Part shown: positions 27,635-35,261 of the stretch, one piece after another
Layout of the letters: every line of letters begins with the position of its first letter
How positions within the stretch are numbered: the stretch's first letter is position 1
Source: Arthrobacter cavernae
Lineage (GTDB): Bacteria; Actinomycetota; Actinomycetes; Actinomycetales; Micrococcaceae
Length of the DNA stretch: 64,000 bases
Assembly (NCBI RefSeq): GCF_017368795.1
Contig: NZ_JAFNLL010000009.1
Location: 83,988 to 147,987 of the forward strand
Direction: 5' to 3'
Position numbers and translations under genes: made by a program
Notes under the pieces: model-generated
Databases searched by the model: none
Told to the model about the DNA's origin: nothing
What the model saw: the letters and a program-made list of their open reading frames with translations, nothing else

Positions 27635-27706
27635 GCCTGCCCAGGGCCTGCCCATGCACGTCGGCACCCCGGCGCTGCACGCCACCACGGAACGCCACCA
27701 CGGGAC

Positions 27707-27752
27707 GCAAAGCAAACGCCCGTCCACGGATGTGGGCGGGCGTTGCGTTTGC
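27707..27752. terminator. Bidirectional terminator after the TrmH-family gene
   Basis: A 13-bp stem (27715-27727 with 27732-27744, one G-U pair) extended by GCAAA-type flanks, between convergent genes. Just upstream, ACGCCACCACGG occurs twice at a 13-bp interval (27679 and 27692). Confidence 0.75.
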
Positions 27753-27766
27753 TGCAGATGGTGCCG

Positions 27767-28033
27767 TCAGGTGGTGGACTTACGTCCGGTGATCGCGCCG
27801 TAGACGCCGGCCACGGCCAGGCCGCCGACGATGGCCAGGACCCAGGAACCAAGGTTCCAGAACTCCATCTTGCCGGAACCCAAGACCAGGTCACCGATCC
27901 AGCCGCCGACGATCGCGCCGACCACACCCAGCACCAGGCCGGTCAGCCAGCCACCTCCGACCCTGCCGGGCATGATTGCCTTGACGATCGCTCCGACAAT
28001 GAGTCCAAGAATGATCCATCCGAGAAAACCCAT
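27767..28033 (-). CDS. GlsB/YeaQ/YmgE family small membrane protein
   Basis: An 88-residue protein with three hydrophobic glycine-rich helices: MGFLGWIILGLIVGAIVKAI, LTGLVLGVVGAIVGGWIGDL, and WVLAIVGGLAVAGVYGAITG. The family (transglycosylase-associated) is linked to stress responses, but its role is unknown. AAGGAG-like AGGAGGC lies just before the ATG on its strand. Confidence 0.9.
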   Translation of the reverse strand: MGFLGWIILGLIVGAIVKAIMPGRVGGGWLTGLVLGVVGAIVGGWIGDLVLGSGKMEFWNLGSWVLAIVGGLAVAGVYGAITGRKSTT

Positions 28034-28241
28034 GGCGCCTCCTTCGGCTCAGGGCCGTTGTGCGGCCCGGTTCACGGCCCAAAACTAACACGCGGCTCTC
28101 GGATAGTCAGTAGCCTTGGCGATTTGATTGTGCACCTGGCGGGGCCGTAACGGTACGGTATTGCTTGCAGGGGAGCGCCACCGACGTCCCTCTTCCTGCC
28201 GGTTCTCCCAATTCCCTGAATCCTGAAGAGGTGAAGCTTTC
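28034..28241. other. Spacer between the GlsB-like and CDF genes
   Basis: A 208-bp divergent spacer with no recognisable gene, terminator or repeat. It must hold both promoters; none is clear. Confidence 0.5.
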
Positions 28242-29159
28242 GTGGCTGCAAGTGGCGGTACCAAAGCGATCGTGGCGGCCCTTGCCGCCAACCTGACGAT
28301 CGCCGTACTGAAGTTCATTGCGTTCGTCCTGACGTTATCGTCGTCCATGCTGGCAGAGGCCATCCACTCGGTGGCCGACTCCGGCAACCAGATCCTCCTG
28401 CTGGTGGGCGGCAAGCGCGCCAAGCGGGCGGCGAGCCCGGAGCACCCGTTCGGCTACGGACGCGAACGCTACATCTACGCCTTCATCGTCTCGATCGTGC
28501 TGTTCAGTGTGGGTGGCCTGTTCGCCCTCTACGAGGCCTGGGACAAGTTCCAGCACCCGCACGCCATCGAGGGCGATTTCTGGTGGGTGCCGCTGGCCGT
28601 GCTGATCGGAGCCATCGTGGCCGAGTCGTTCTCCTTCCGCACAGCCATCATCGAATCCAACCATGTCCGCGGGAACCAGAGCTGGATCAATTTCGTCCGC
28701 AATGCCAAGCAGCCTGAACTGCCCGTGATCCTGCTCGAAGACCTCGGCGCACTGCTTGGCCTGGTGTTCGCCCTCTTCGGCGTGAGCATGACCCTGATCA
28801 CCGGGGACGGCGTGTGGGACGCTTTGGGCACAGCGATGATCGGCCTGCTGCTGGTTGCCATCGCCGTGATCCTCGCACTGGAAACCAAGTCCCTGCTGTT
28901 GGGTGAGTCCGCAACCAAGGACGACGCGGCCGGGATCGCGCGGGCCATCGAGGCCGACGGCACGCGGATCATCCACCTCAAGACCCTGCATCTGGGGCCG
29001 GAGGAGCTCCTGGTCGCGGCCAAGATCAGCGTCGAGGCCGCCGACACCGGGCAGGAGATCGCGAAGGTGATCGACGACGCCGAGGAACGGATCCGCGCGG
29101 CGGTCCCCATCGCCCGGGTCATTTACCTTGAGCCGGACGTGGAGCGCGTCCAGGCATAG
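28242..29159 (+). CDS. Cation diffusion facilitator family transporter
   Basis: A 305-residue efflux protein for divalent metals, likely Zn, Co or Mn by proton exchange. It has six predicted helices. The helix 2 metal site is SSMLAEAIHSVADSGNQ (D and H pattern). In helix 5, LLEDLGALLGLVFALFG carries E/D in place of the usual H-x3-D, as in the SLC30A9-like CDF branch. The C-terminal cytoplasmic domain is reduced (IIHLKTLHLGPEELLVAAKI). GTG 28242 follows a GAGGTGAAG. Substrate not assignable. Confidence 0.88.
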   Translation: MAASGGTKAIVAALAANLTIAVLKFIAFVLTLSSSMLAEAIHSVADSGNQILLLVGGKRAKRAASPEHPFGYGRERYIYAFIVSIVLFSVGGLFALYEAWDKFQHPHAIEGDFWWVPLAVLIGAIVAESFSFRTAIIESNHVRGNQSWINFVRNAKQPELPVILLEDLGALLGLVFALFGVSMTLITGDGVWDALGTAMIGLLLVAIAVILALETKSLLLGESATKDDAAGIARAIEADGTRIIHLKTLHLGPEELLVAAKISVEAADTGQEIAKVIDDAEERIRAAVPIARVIYLEPDVERVQA

Positions 29160-29175
29160 CGCACGTCAGTCACAA

Positions 29176-29221
29176 CGCAGAAGGGCTCCCGCGAAAACCC
29201 GCGGGAGCCCTTCTGCGTTTG
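29176..29221. terminator. Bidirectional terminator between the CDF and MFS genes
   Basis: A perfect 18-bp stem (29176-29193 with 29200-29217), loop AAAACC, followed by TTT on the + strand. It serves two convergent genes. Confidence 0.9.
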
Positions 29222-29243
29222 AACTTCGTGTGACGGATGCCGT

Positions 29244-30452
29244 CTAGGCCGCGAGTGGCCGCCTGCGTTCCAGCAGTCCGCTCAGGAGTGCGATGCCAAG
29301 GCCCAGCATCGCAAGGCCCGCGCCAACGTAGGCCGGGGCCACATAGCCCCAGCCCCACGCGATGACGGTGCCGCCCAGGAACGCCCCCAGGGCATTGGCG
29401 ACGTTCAGGGCGGAATGGTTGAGCGAGGAGGCCAGCGACGGCGCATCCGGGGAAGCGTCCAGCAGTCGCGTCTGCAGCGGCGGGACCAGCATGGAGCCGA
29501 TGGCCCCCACAACGAAGGCCATGATGAAGGCCGACCACGCCCAGTGGGCCGCAATGCCGTAGACAACGAGGGCCACGGCGATGCCCGGCATGACCAGGTA
29601 GATGGTGCCCATGACGGACTTGTCGGCAATCCGCCCGCCGATGATGTTGCCGACCACCATGCCGAGTCCGTACAGGGCCACCACCGCGGGAATGAGGAAC
29701 TCGGGAATGCCGGCCACGGAGGTCATGGTGTGGGCAATGTAGGTATAGACGGCAAAAAAGCCGCCGAAGCCGATGACGCCGATCAGCAGGGCAAGCCAGA
29801 CCTGGATGCGCTTGAGCGCGCCCAGCTCACGGCGGATGCTGGCCTCTGGGTGGGCCGGCTCGAACGGGACGAATTTCAACAACATCACCACCGTGGCCAG
29901 GCCGATGGCGCCTACCACCACAAAGAGCAGCCGCCAGCCAAAAGTCTGTCCAAGCCAGGTGGCCAGCGGGACGCCGATCACGTTCGCCACTGTCAGCCCG
30001 CCCATGACCATCGAGATGGCCCACCCCCGCTTGCTCGGGGCCACCAGGCCGGCTGCGATGACGGCGGCCACGCCAAAGAACGCGCCATGCGGCAGCCCCG
30101 AGGCGAAGCGGGTGACCAGCATGGTGGCGTAGTCGGGGGCAATGAATGACGTCAGATTGGCAAGGCTGAGGAACAGCATGAGACCCAGCGCCAGTTGCTT
30201 GCGGGGGAGCCGGGCGCCTACAGCGGCGAACACCGGGGCGCCGACCACGACACCGAGGGCATACGCGGAGATCAGGTTCCCGGCTTGGGGGGTGCTGATG
30301 TCCAGTCCGGACTCGATTTCCTTGAGCAGGCCCATCATGGCGAACTCGGTGGTGCCGATGGCGAAGCCGCCCATGGCCAGTGCCAGGATGGCCAGTGCAA
30401 GGTGGCGGTTTCTGGCTTTGGCGGCGACGGCGGTGGTGGCAGTTGTAGTCAT
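29244..30452 (-). CDS. MFS transporter, DHA1 (AraJ/PbuE-like) family
   Basis: A 402-residue exporter with 12 helices. The start region LAMGGFAIGTTEFAMMGLLK and helix 1-2 loop STPQAGNLISAYALGVVVG are typical of the AraJ/purine-efflux/chloramphenicol-resistance group. GARLPRKQLALG is the motif A variant. A frame open upstream is ignored: ATG 30452 gives the family N-terminus. Substrate (sugar, nucleoside or drug) cannot be told. It is divergent from the Nudix gene. Confidence 0.87.
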   Translation of the reverse strand: MTTTATTAVAAKARNRHLALAILALAMGGFAIGTTEFAMMGLLKEIESGLDISTPQAGNLISAYALGVVVGAPVFAAVGARLPRKQLALGLMLFLSLANLTSFIAPDYATMLVTRFASGLPHGAFFGVAAVIAAGLVAPSKRGWAISMVMGGLTVANVIGVPLATWLGQTFGWRLLFVVVGAIGLATVVMLLKFVPFEPAHPEASIRRELGALKRIQVWLALLIGVIGFGGFFAVYTYIAHTMTSVAGIPEFLIPAVVALYGLGMVVGNIIGGRIADKSVMGTIYLVMPGIAVALVVYGIAAHWAWSAFIMAFVVGAIGSMLVPPLQTRLLDASPDAPSLASSLNHSALNVANALGAFLGGTVIAWGWGYVAPAYVGAGLAMLGLGIALLSGLLERRRPLAA

Positions 30453-30580
30453 GGGCCTGTTCTTGTGGTTGCCTCGAGGCGAAGGGAAAGAAAATCTGAT
30501 TTCAATTCTACGGGCCGGCCGGGGGCCTTGGCCCTGGAATGTGACGGCTTCCACGCCGGCGCCGCCCATAGACTGTTCCG

Positions 30581-31015
30581 GTGACTGGACTGATACATGT
30601 GGTCGGCGCCGCCGTCGTCGACTCGCTGGAAAACCCAAGCCGCCTCCTTGCCGCCCGGCGGACCGCTCCGCCGCAGTTCGCGGGCATGTGGGAGTTCCCC
30701 GGTGGAAAAGTAGAGCAGGGCGAGGCTCCGGAGGCTGCGCTGCACCGGGAACTCGCCGAGGAGCTGGGCGTCACCGTGCGCCTTGGCGATGAACTGGAGT
30801 CGGGCGCCGCCTCGGGATGGCCGCTGAATGAGCGGGCCGCCATGCGCGTGTGGTTCGCCGAGGTGAGCGATGGTGAGCCGCGCCCGCTCGAAGACCACGA
30901 TCAGCTGCGCTGGATCTCACTGGGTGAATGTGATGAAGCTCTCAGCTTGCCGTGGATCCCTGCCGATCTCCCCATTGTCCGGGCATTGCTGGCCCGGGTG
31001 ACCACGGCCGCGTGA
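30581..31015 (+). CDS. Nudix hydrolase, MutT-like (deoxy)nucleoside triphosphatase
   Basis: A 144-residue enzyme resembling 8-oxo-dGTP or dCTP pyrophosphohydrolases that clean the nucleotide pool. The Nudix box is complete: G in GGKVEQGEAPEAAL, then HRELAEELGV (REUXEEXGU). The preceding PPQFAGMWEFPGGK and the C-terminal LRWISLGECDEALSLPWIPA match the MutT group. GTG 30581 gives the family start. Confidence 0.88.
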   Translation: MTGLIHVVGAAVVDSLENPSRLLAARRTAPPQFAGMWEFPGGKVEQGEAPEAALHRELAEELGVTVRLGDELESGAASGWPLNERAAMRVWFAEVSDGEPRPLEDHDQLRWISLGECDEALSLPWIPADLPIVRALLARVTTAA

Positions 31016-31243
31016 CCGCCGAGACAGCCTCTTCTGCAACGTGCTCGCGGTGAAGGCTGCAATGACCCCCGCGTGCAGAAGCTCTTCAAACTGCTCACCC
31101 CGCAGGACATGAAGGACTTCATCGAGGCCGAATTCAGGGGGCTCGTTATCCCTGTTCGCCAGATCTCGCATGCCGGACCTTCTGGCACTCAAAGGAGGCA
31201 CTGCCCGACGGCGCTACCGATTCTTGCGTGTCAGGCGCTGCTA
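31016..31243 (+). other. Gap with a possible decayed coding remnant
   Basis: A 228-bp gap. On the + strand, the frame through 31073 reads VQKLFKLLTPQDMKDFIEAE, then FRGL, with strongly G/C third positions for about 25 codons, after which codon use becomes random. This looks like a fragment of an otherwise lost gene; I do not recognise it. A minus-strand frame of similar length is less gene-like. Confidence 0.35.
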
Positions 31244-32341
31244 TCAGAAGAGCGTGGGCTGGCCGGGAGCCGTTTGGACCGGGCCGCCCTGTGCCCGATT
31301 AATCCGGGGCCCCGGGCCCCTGGCGTTGTGGTGGCTGAAACCCTGCGTCCCGGCAAAACCGTGCACGGACTTGAAGTGGTTGACCCTGCCGCTGAGCCAG
31401 TTGCTGTACTCCTTGGAAACATAGGAGCCTTGGCCGTAGAGGCGCCGGTAGCGTCCGACAAGTTCCGGGTGGTTGGCCGCGAGCCACTTCATGAACCATT
31501 CCCGTGTGCCGGGCTTCAGGTACAGGGCGCCGGCGGTCACGCCCGTGGCGCCCGCCGCCGCGAGGGATCCGCACAGGGCATCCAGTGCTTCGTCCGTATC
31601 CGTCAGCCACGGCAGGACGGGCATTGCCATGACGCCGCAGGCCAGGCCGGCGTCCCGGAGGCGGCCGATGAGCTTCAGCCGTACCCGCGGTGACGGCGTA
31701 CCGGGCTCGATGAGGCTTGCGAGGTGTTCGTCCGTCATGGCCAGGGAGATGCCGAGGTCCACGCGGACCTGCGTGGCGGCGTGCTTCAGCAGGGGAATGT
31801 CTCGGGCCAGCAGGGTCCCCTTGGTGAGGATGGAGAAGGGCGTGCCGGAATCTGCGAGGGCCCGGATGATGCCGGGCATCAGTTCGTACCGGCCCTCGGC
31901 GCGTTGATAGGGGTCGGTGTTGGTGCCGAGGGCTACCTGGTGGTGTGCCCACGACGGCTTGGCAAGTTCCCTGGCCAGGACCTCGGCTGCGTTGATCTTC
32001 ACGACCACCTGGGAGTCGAAGTCCTGGCCGGCGTCGAACTCCAGGTAGGTGTGGCTCTGGCGGGCGAAACAGTAGACGCAGGCGTGGCTGCAGCCGCGGT
32101 AGGGATTGACGGTCCATTCGAAGGGCATCCGGGAACCGGCAGCCACCTTGTTGAGCACTGACTTTGCGGTGACCTCATGAAAGGTGACTCCGGAGAATTC
32201 GGGGGTCGAGACGGACCGGACCAACCCGGCGAGCGGCAGCAGGGCATCGGGGAATGGGGCGGCCCCGGAAGGACCGCCAACGGAGCCGTATTCCGATGCT
32301 GGAACAGCGGGGTCGGAGAGTGCTTGTGCGTCCCATCTCAT
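31244..32341 (-). CDS. Radical SAM protein of the Rv2578c/SplB-like family
   Basis: A 365-residue iron-sulfur enzyme. The radical SAM motif is CSHACVYCFAR (CxxxCxxC, near residue 78), preceded by FEWTVNPYRG. GTNTDPYQRAEGRYELMPGI and the SILTKGTLLARDIPLL segment are typical of the group related to spore photoproduct lyase. ATG 32341 lies nine nt below a LexA box inside an excellent promoter (TTGACA, 17 bp, TCGAAT), so it is almost certainly SOS-induced. Its M. tuberculosis relative Rv2578c is, to my knowledge, also LexA-controlled. A DNA repair role is likely; the substrate is unknown. Confidence 0.88.
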   Translation of the reverse strand: MRWDAQALSDPAVPASEYGSVGGPSGAAPFPDALLPLAGLVRSVSTPEFSGVTFHEVTAKSVLNKVAAGSRMPFEWTVNPYRGCSHACVYCFARQSHTYLEFDAGQDFDSQVVVKINAAEVLARELAKPSWAHHQVALGTNTDPYQRAEGRYELMPGIIRALADSGTPFSILTKGTLLARDIPLLKHAATQVRVDLGISLAMTDEHLASLIEPGTPSPRVRLKLIGRLRDAGLACGVMAMPVLPWLTDTDEALDALCGSLAAAGATGVTAGALYLKPGTREWFMKWLAANHPELVGRYRRLYGQGSYVSKEYSNWLSGRVNHFKSVHGFAGTQGFSHHNARGPGPRINRAQGGPVQTAPGQPTLF

Positions 32342-32350
32342 GACGACCAT

Positions 32351-32377
32351 TCGAATGTATGTTCGAGTTATTGTCAA
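32351..32377 (-). promoter_or_regulatory. SOS promoter: LexA box within a near-consensus sigma70 promoter
   Basis: TCGAATGTATGTTCGA (32351-32366) matches the LexA operator at 11 of 12 fixed positions, the best in the window. On the minus strand, -35 TTGACA (32377-32372) is followed after 17 bp by TCGAAT (32356-32351) as -10. The operator therefore covers the -10 and most of the spacer. The coding start is nine nt downstream. Confidence 0.88.
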
Positions 32378-32418
32378 GGCCTTCGAAAGCGGGCGCAGGC
32401 GTTGCTAGGGTGGGGTCC

Positions 32419-33060
32419 ATGATTCTGCTGTCCGGGTTCGAGCCCTTCGGCGGCGACGCCGCCAACCCGTCCTGGGTGGCCGCTACACTGGCCCGCGACA
32501 TCCTGCGTGCCGAGGGGCATGACGTGGAGGCACTCGAACTTCCCTGCGTCTTCGGCGAAGCGGCCACCGCGCTCCTCGAGGCCGTTGACCGCCTGAATCC
32601 GGCCCTCGTCGTCAGCCTCGGCCTGGCGGGCGGCCGGGACCGCATCTCGCTGGAACGCGTCGCCATCAACTGCGACGACGCGAGGATCCCGGACAACGCC
32701 GGCCGGCGCCCCGTTGACGAGGAAGTTGTTCCCGGCGGGCCCGCTGCCTACTTCAGCACGCTGCCCATAAAGGCCGCCCTGCGGGGCCTGCAAATAGCCG
32801 GGATCAGGGCCGAAGTGTCACAGACGGCCGGGACCTACGTTTGCAACCACGTCTTCTACGCACTCATGCACGCACTGGCCTTGCGGCCGCAGACTCGCGG
32901 CGGCTTTGTCCATGTTCCCTACGATGGTTCGGGATTGCCCCTCGGCCGTGCCGTTCCGGCCATGCCAGCCGGGACCATGGCCGAGGGCATCGCCGTCGTC
33001 GTCCGCACGGCTTTGGTGACGGACACGGATCTCACGCTGTCAGCCGGAGCCATCCACTAG
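32419..33060 (+). CDS. pcp: Pyroglutamyl-peptidase I
   Basis: A 213-residue cysteine peptidase that removes N-terminal pyroglutamate. It starts MILLSGFEPFGGDAANPSW. The catalytic Glu is in SLERVAINCDDARIPDN, the Cys in TAGTYVCNHVFYALMH, and the His in GFVHVPYD. TAGGGT precedes ATG 32419 by 7-8 nt, suggesting a leaderless message. Its stop overlaps the stop of the convergent SIMPL gene: one CTAG serves both. Confidence 0.93.
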   Translation: MILLSGFEPFGGDAANPSWVAATLARDILRAEGHDVEALELPCVFGEAATALLEAVDRLNPALVVSLGLAGGRDRISLERVAINCDDARIPDNAGRRPVDEEVVPGGPAAYFSTLPIKAALRGLQIAGIRAEVSQTAGTYVCNHVFYALMHALALRPQTRGGFVHVPYDGSGLPLGRAVPAMPAGTMAEGIAVVVRTALVTDTDLTLSAGAIH

Positions 33061-33710
33061 CCAGGCTGCTGGGTGGGCAAAGGCTCAAGCAGCTCCCACT
33101 CCACCGTCACGCTGGCCGAGACCGAGGATTCGCCGCCCTCGATGGCCACGCTTTCGGCAGCGGAGGCGCGCACCATGCCACCGAGGGGGACCGGGCCGTG
33201 GCCGGCCGGGGGCTGGCTGATGGACAGAACGCTTCCCAGACGCGCGGAGGCCCTGGACGCATACTGCCCGGCACGCTCCGCAGCGTCCTGCCATGCGGCG
33301 TCCTGCGCCAGTGCGGTCACTGCGGCGGCATCGGTGAACCCCTGCTCGATGCCGCTGATGCGGATGCCATCCCCTCCTGCCGCGACGGCGGCGGCTATGG
33401 CGGCCGGCGCAGACTCGGGTACCCGGAGACGGACAACCAGGGTGGTTGAGGCGACGTAGCCGGTCACCTTCTGGCCCTGGCCCTCGACCCAGACGAGGTC
33501 CGCGCGAAGATTGAGGCCGCTCGTCCGCAGATCGCGGTCCGCCACACCGTTCCGGCGAAGTGCATCAACAGCGGCGGCGGCCGTGCTTCCGGCGTCCTGG
33601 TACGCCTGGGCGGCCGTGTCGCGGCGCGTCTCCACACCGAGGGACAGGGTGACAAGGTCAGGGGCTGCTTCGGCAGTGCCGGTGCCGGTCACTGTGATGG
33701 TACGTGTCAT
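33057..33710 (-). CDS. SIMPL domain (DUF541) protein
   Basis: A 217-residue protein with one SIMPL domain: TRTITVTGTGTAEAAPDLVT at the start, LSLGVETRRDTAAQAYQDAG, then VTGYVASTTLVVRLRVPESA, with a C-terminal VSASVTVEWELLE strand. Family members bind or affect signalling and oxidative stress proteins and often have a signal peptide; none is visible here, so it is probably cytoplasmic. GAGG lies eight nt before ATG 33710. The upstream HExxH gene ends two nt earlier, so the two form an operon. Confidence 0.88.
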   Translation of the reverse strand: MTRTITVTGTGTAEAAPDLVTLSLGVETRRDTAAQAYQDAGSTAAAAVDALRRNGVADRDLRTSGLNLRADLVWVEGQGQKVTGYVASTTLVVRLRVPESAPAAIAAAVAAGGDGIRISGIEQGFTDAAAVTALAQDAAWQDAAERAGQYASRASARLGSVLSISQPPAGHGPVPLGGMVRASAAESVAIEGGESSVSASVTVEWELLEPLPTQQPG

Positions 33711-33712
33711 GC

Positions 33713-34159
33713 CTATGCCTCGTTTCGCTTTTCGGAGGGGAGGTCCGGGAGCCGGCCTCCAGGGCCAATGTAGCCGCCCGCAGCCAGTCCTGCCTGGCGT
33801 TCGAAGAAATTGCGTGATGCCGGGTTGCCGCTGCGCAGCAGCGACCAGCCGGCACAGAGCGCGTACAACAGCAGGAACGGCAACCCCAGGCAGTATGCAT
33901 ATTGCGTGCAGTGCCGTTCCTCGTGGCCCAGCAGGACGGGGTCGTTGCCCGCGGCTCCGGGCGGGGCCCTGAACAGCACCACGTTGCCCATGGTGAACGC
34001 CCCTGCGTGGGGCAGGCCCCAGCCATAGCCGGCCGCGATGATGAGGCCCCTCGGCCCGCGGCACAGCGTGGAGCCCGAGGTCCAGGCAATGAGCAGGCCC
34101 AAGGGAGTGGTCAAGTCCAGCATGTTGACGATCTGCCGGAGACGCTGCCCCCTTTTCAT
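33713..34159 (-). CDS. Small membrane protein with zincin-like HExxH motif
   Basis: A 148-residue protein not assigned to a known family. LLGHEERHCTQYAYCLG holds an HExxH motif directly before a hydrophobic helix (LPFLLLYALCAGWSLL). Downstream, NFFERQAG supplies a possible third ligand Glu. This H-E-x-x-H...E layout resembles gluzincin-like small membrane peptidases, but no activity can be claimed. A second hydrophobic region is near residues 10-50. ATG 34159 was chosen; an upstream frame extension looks non-coding. It is cotranscribed with the SIMPL gene. Confidence 0.6.
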   Translation of the reverse strand: MKRGQRLRQIVNMLDLTTPLGLLIAWTSGSTLCRGPRGLIIAAGYGWGLPHAGAFTMGNVVLFRAPPGAAGNDPVLLGHEERHCTQYAYCLGLPFLLLYALCAGWSLLRSGNPASRNFFERQAGLAAGGYIGPGGRLPDLPSEKRNEA

Positions 34160-34265
34160 GAGGCCATGGTAGCCCCGGGGCCTCCCTGGCACGGTGCCGG
34201 TGCCGGGGATAGTCTGATCCGAGGACCACTGGGGCGGGCCTGGTGCCTGATCGTTCGGGGGGAAG

Positions 34266-35087
34266 ATGAACGCGAAACGGGCCATCGGCATGGTTTGCGT
34301 GATGATCGCAGCAGTGCTTGCTTTGAGCGGCTGTTTCAAGATCAACATGGACATCAAGGTCAACAGCGAAAAGAGCGTCGACTACGACGTCGTCTACGCC
34401 ATCCAGAAGGCCGTCCTGGGAGACAAGTCCTTCGACGAATTCATGCAGTCCAACGGAAGCTCCAGCGAAGAAATGGGCGTTCCCGAGGGCGCCACGGTTG
34501 TGGACTACGAAGACGACGAGTACAAAGGCAAAAGGATCACCGCGAAAGGCCTGGAACCAGCCAAGATTTCAGCCGCTTCGGACGCCGATTCCCCGTTCGA
34601 GCTCAGGAGGGACGGTGATTTCTACATCCTGACCATGGGCGGCGTCACCGGAGCGGACAGCAGCGACCCCGCGACGGCAGGGATGGCGAAGTCGATTTTC
34701 GACGAGGCCACGGTCAAGATCAGCTTCCCGGGCACGGTCGTGGAAGCCCAGGGCGCCAAGATTGACGGAAACACGGCCACGTTCGACATGCTTGCCATGA
34801 CCGAAGGCACCGTCCAGGTGAAGGCCGAGTCCAATGCAGGCTTTGCCTTCCCGATGTGGCTGCTGTGGGTGCTCATCGTCGTCCTGGAGGTTGCCGCCGC
34901 ACTTATCCTGCTCTTCGTCCTGCTGCGCAGAAAGCAGGCAGCCCAGCCCGCCGCCGCGCTCGCAGGCGCCGGAATGCAGCCCGGGTACCCGCAGTCCGGC
35001 CATGATGTCCAGCCGCCAGCGCCCGACGCCGGTCACGGCGGCCAAGTACCGCCGGTTCCGCCCATGCCGGACCGCCCGCCCGCTTAG
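34266..35087 (+). CDS. LppM-like lipoprotein (DUF3153)
   Basis: A 273-residue secreted lipoprotein. The signal peptide ends in lipobox LALSGC (Cys near residue 23). A beta-rich DUF3153/LppM domain follows (KINMDIKVNSEKSVDYDVVY, then YKGKRITAKGLE, then EATVKISFPGTVVEAQGAKI). A transmembrane helix (MWLLWVLIVVLEVAAALILL, residues about 198-217) precedes a Pro-rich cytoplasmic tail. This matches the layout of M. tuberculosis LppM. GGGGGAAG lies next to ATG 34266. It is divergent from the HExxH gene. Confidence 0.82.
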   Translation: MNAKRAIGMVCVMIAAVLALSGCFKINMDIKVNSEKSVDYDVVYAIQKAVLGDKSFDEFMQSNGSSSEEMGVPEGATVVDYEDDEYKGKRITAKGLEPAKISAASDADSPFELRRDGDFYILTMGGVTGADSSDPATAGMAKSIFDEATVKISFPGTVVEAQGAKIDGNTATFDMLAMTEGTVQVKAESNAGFAFPMWLLWVLIVVLEVAAALILLFVLLRRKQAAQPAAALAGAGMQPGYPQSGHDVQPPAPDAGHGGQVPPVPPMPDRPPA

Positions 35088-35170
35088 GCGGGATCCGCCG
35101 TCGTGCGCTTGCGGTGCCAATGGTGCCGTCACAGGTTAAATCGCAGCGGAACCGTTCAACTAGACTGAGG

Positions 35171-35215
35171 GGTAATGCCCGCCGGAATCCCCGGCGAGCA
35201 TTGCCCTTTCGTTTT
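35171..35215 (+). terminator. Attenuator-like hairpin at the 5' end of the pheS leader
   Basis: Outer stem GGTAATGC (35171-35178) with GCATTGCC (35198-35205) and inner stem GCCGG/CCGGC (35181-35185 with 35191-35195), followed by CTTTCGTTTT. It lies just after a TAGACT -10 (35161-35166), so it would be among the first nucleotides transcribed. Confidence 0.55.
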
Positions 35216-35252
35216 GAAGGCCTTTATTGGGCCATTCCCGACTCGTAGCTAA
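35175..35252 (+). CDS. Possible pheST leader peptide (25 aa, three Phe codons)
   Basis: ATG 35175 lies 8 nt after the -10 TAGACT, so it would be a leaderless start. The peptide is MPAGIPGEHCPFVLKAFIGP followed by FPTRS and a TAA stop nine nt before pheS. Three Phe codons (TTC, TTT, TTC) fall in its second half, reminiscent of the enterobacterial pheM leader that tunes pheST. Its first codons overlap the hairpin above, so translation would affect folding. Real expression is unproven. Confidence 0.4.
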   Translation: MPAGIPGEHCPFVLKAFIGPFPTRS

Positions 35253-35261
35253 GAACAGTAG

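Noticed and set aside
35171..35261. T-box riboswitch before pheS
   Set aside because: The leader is about 90 nt, too short, and lacks the T-box core sequence.
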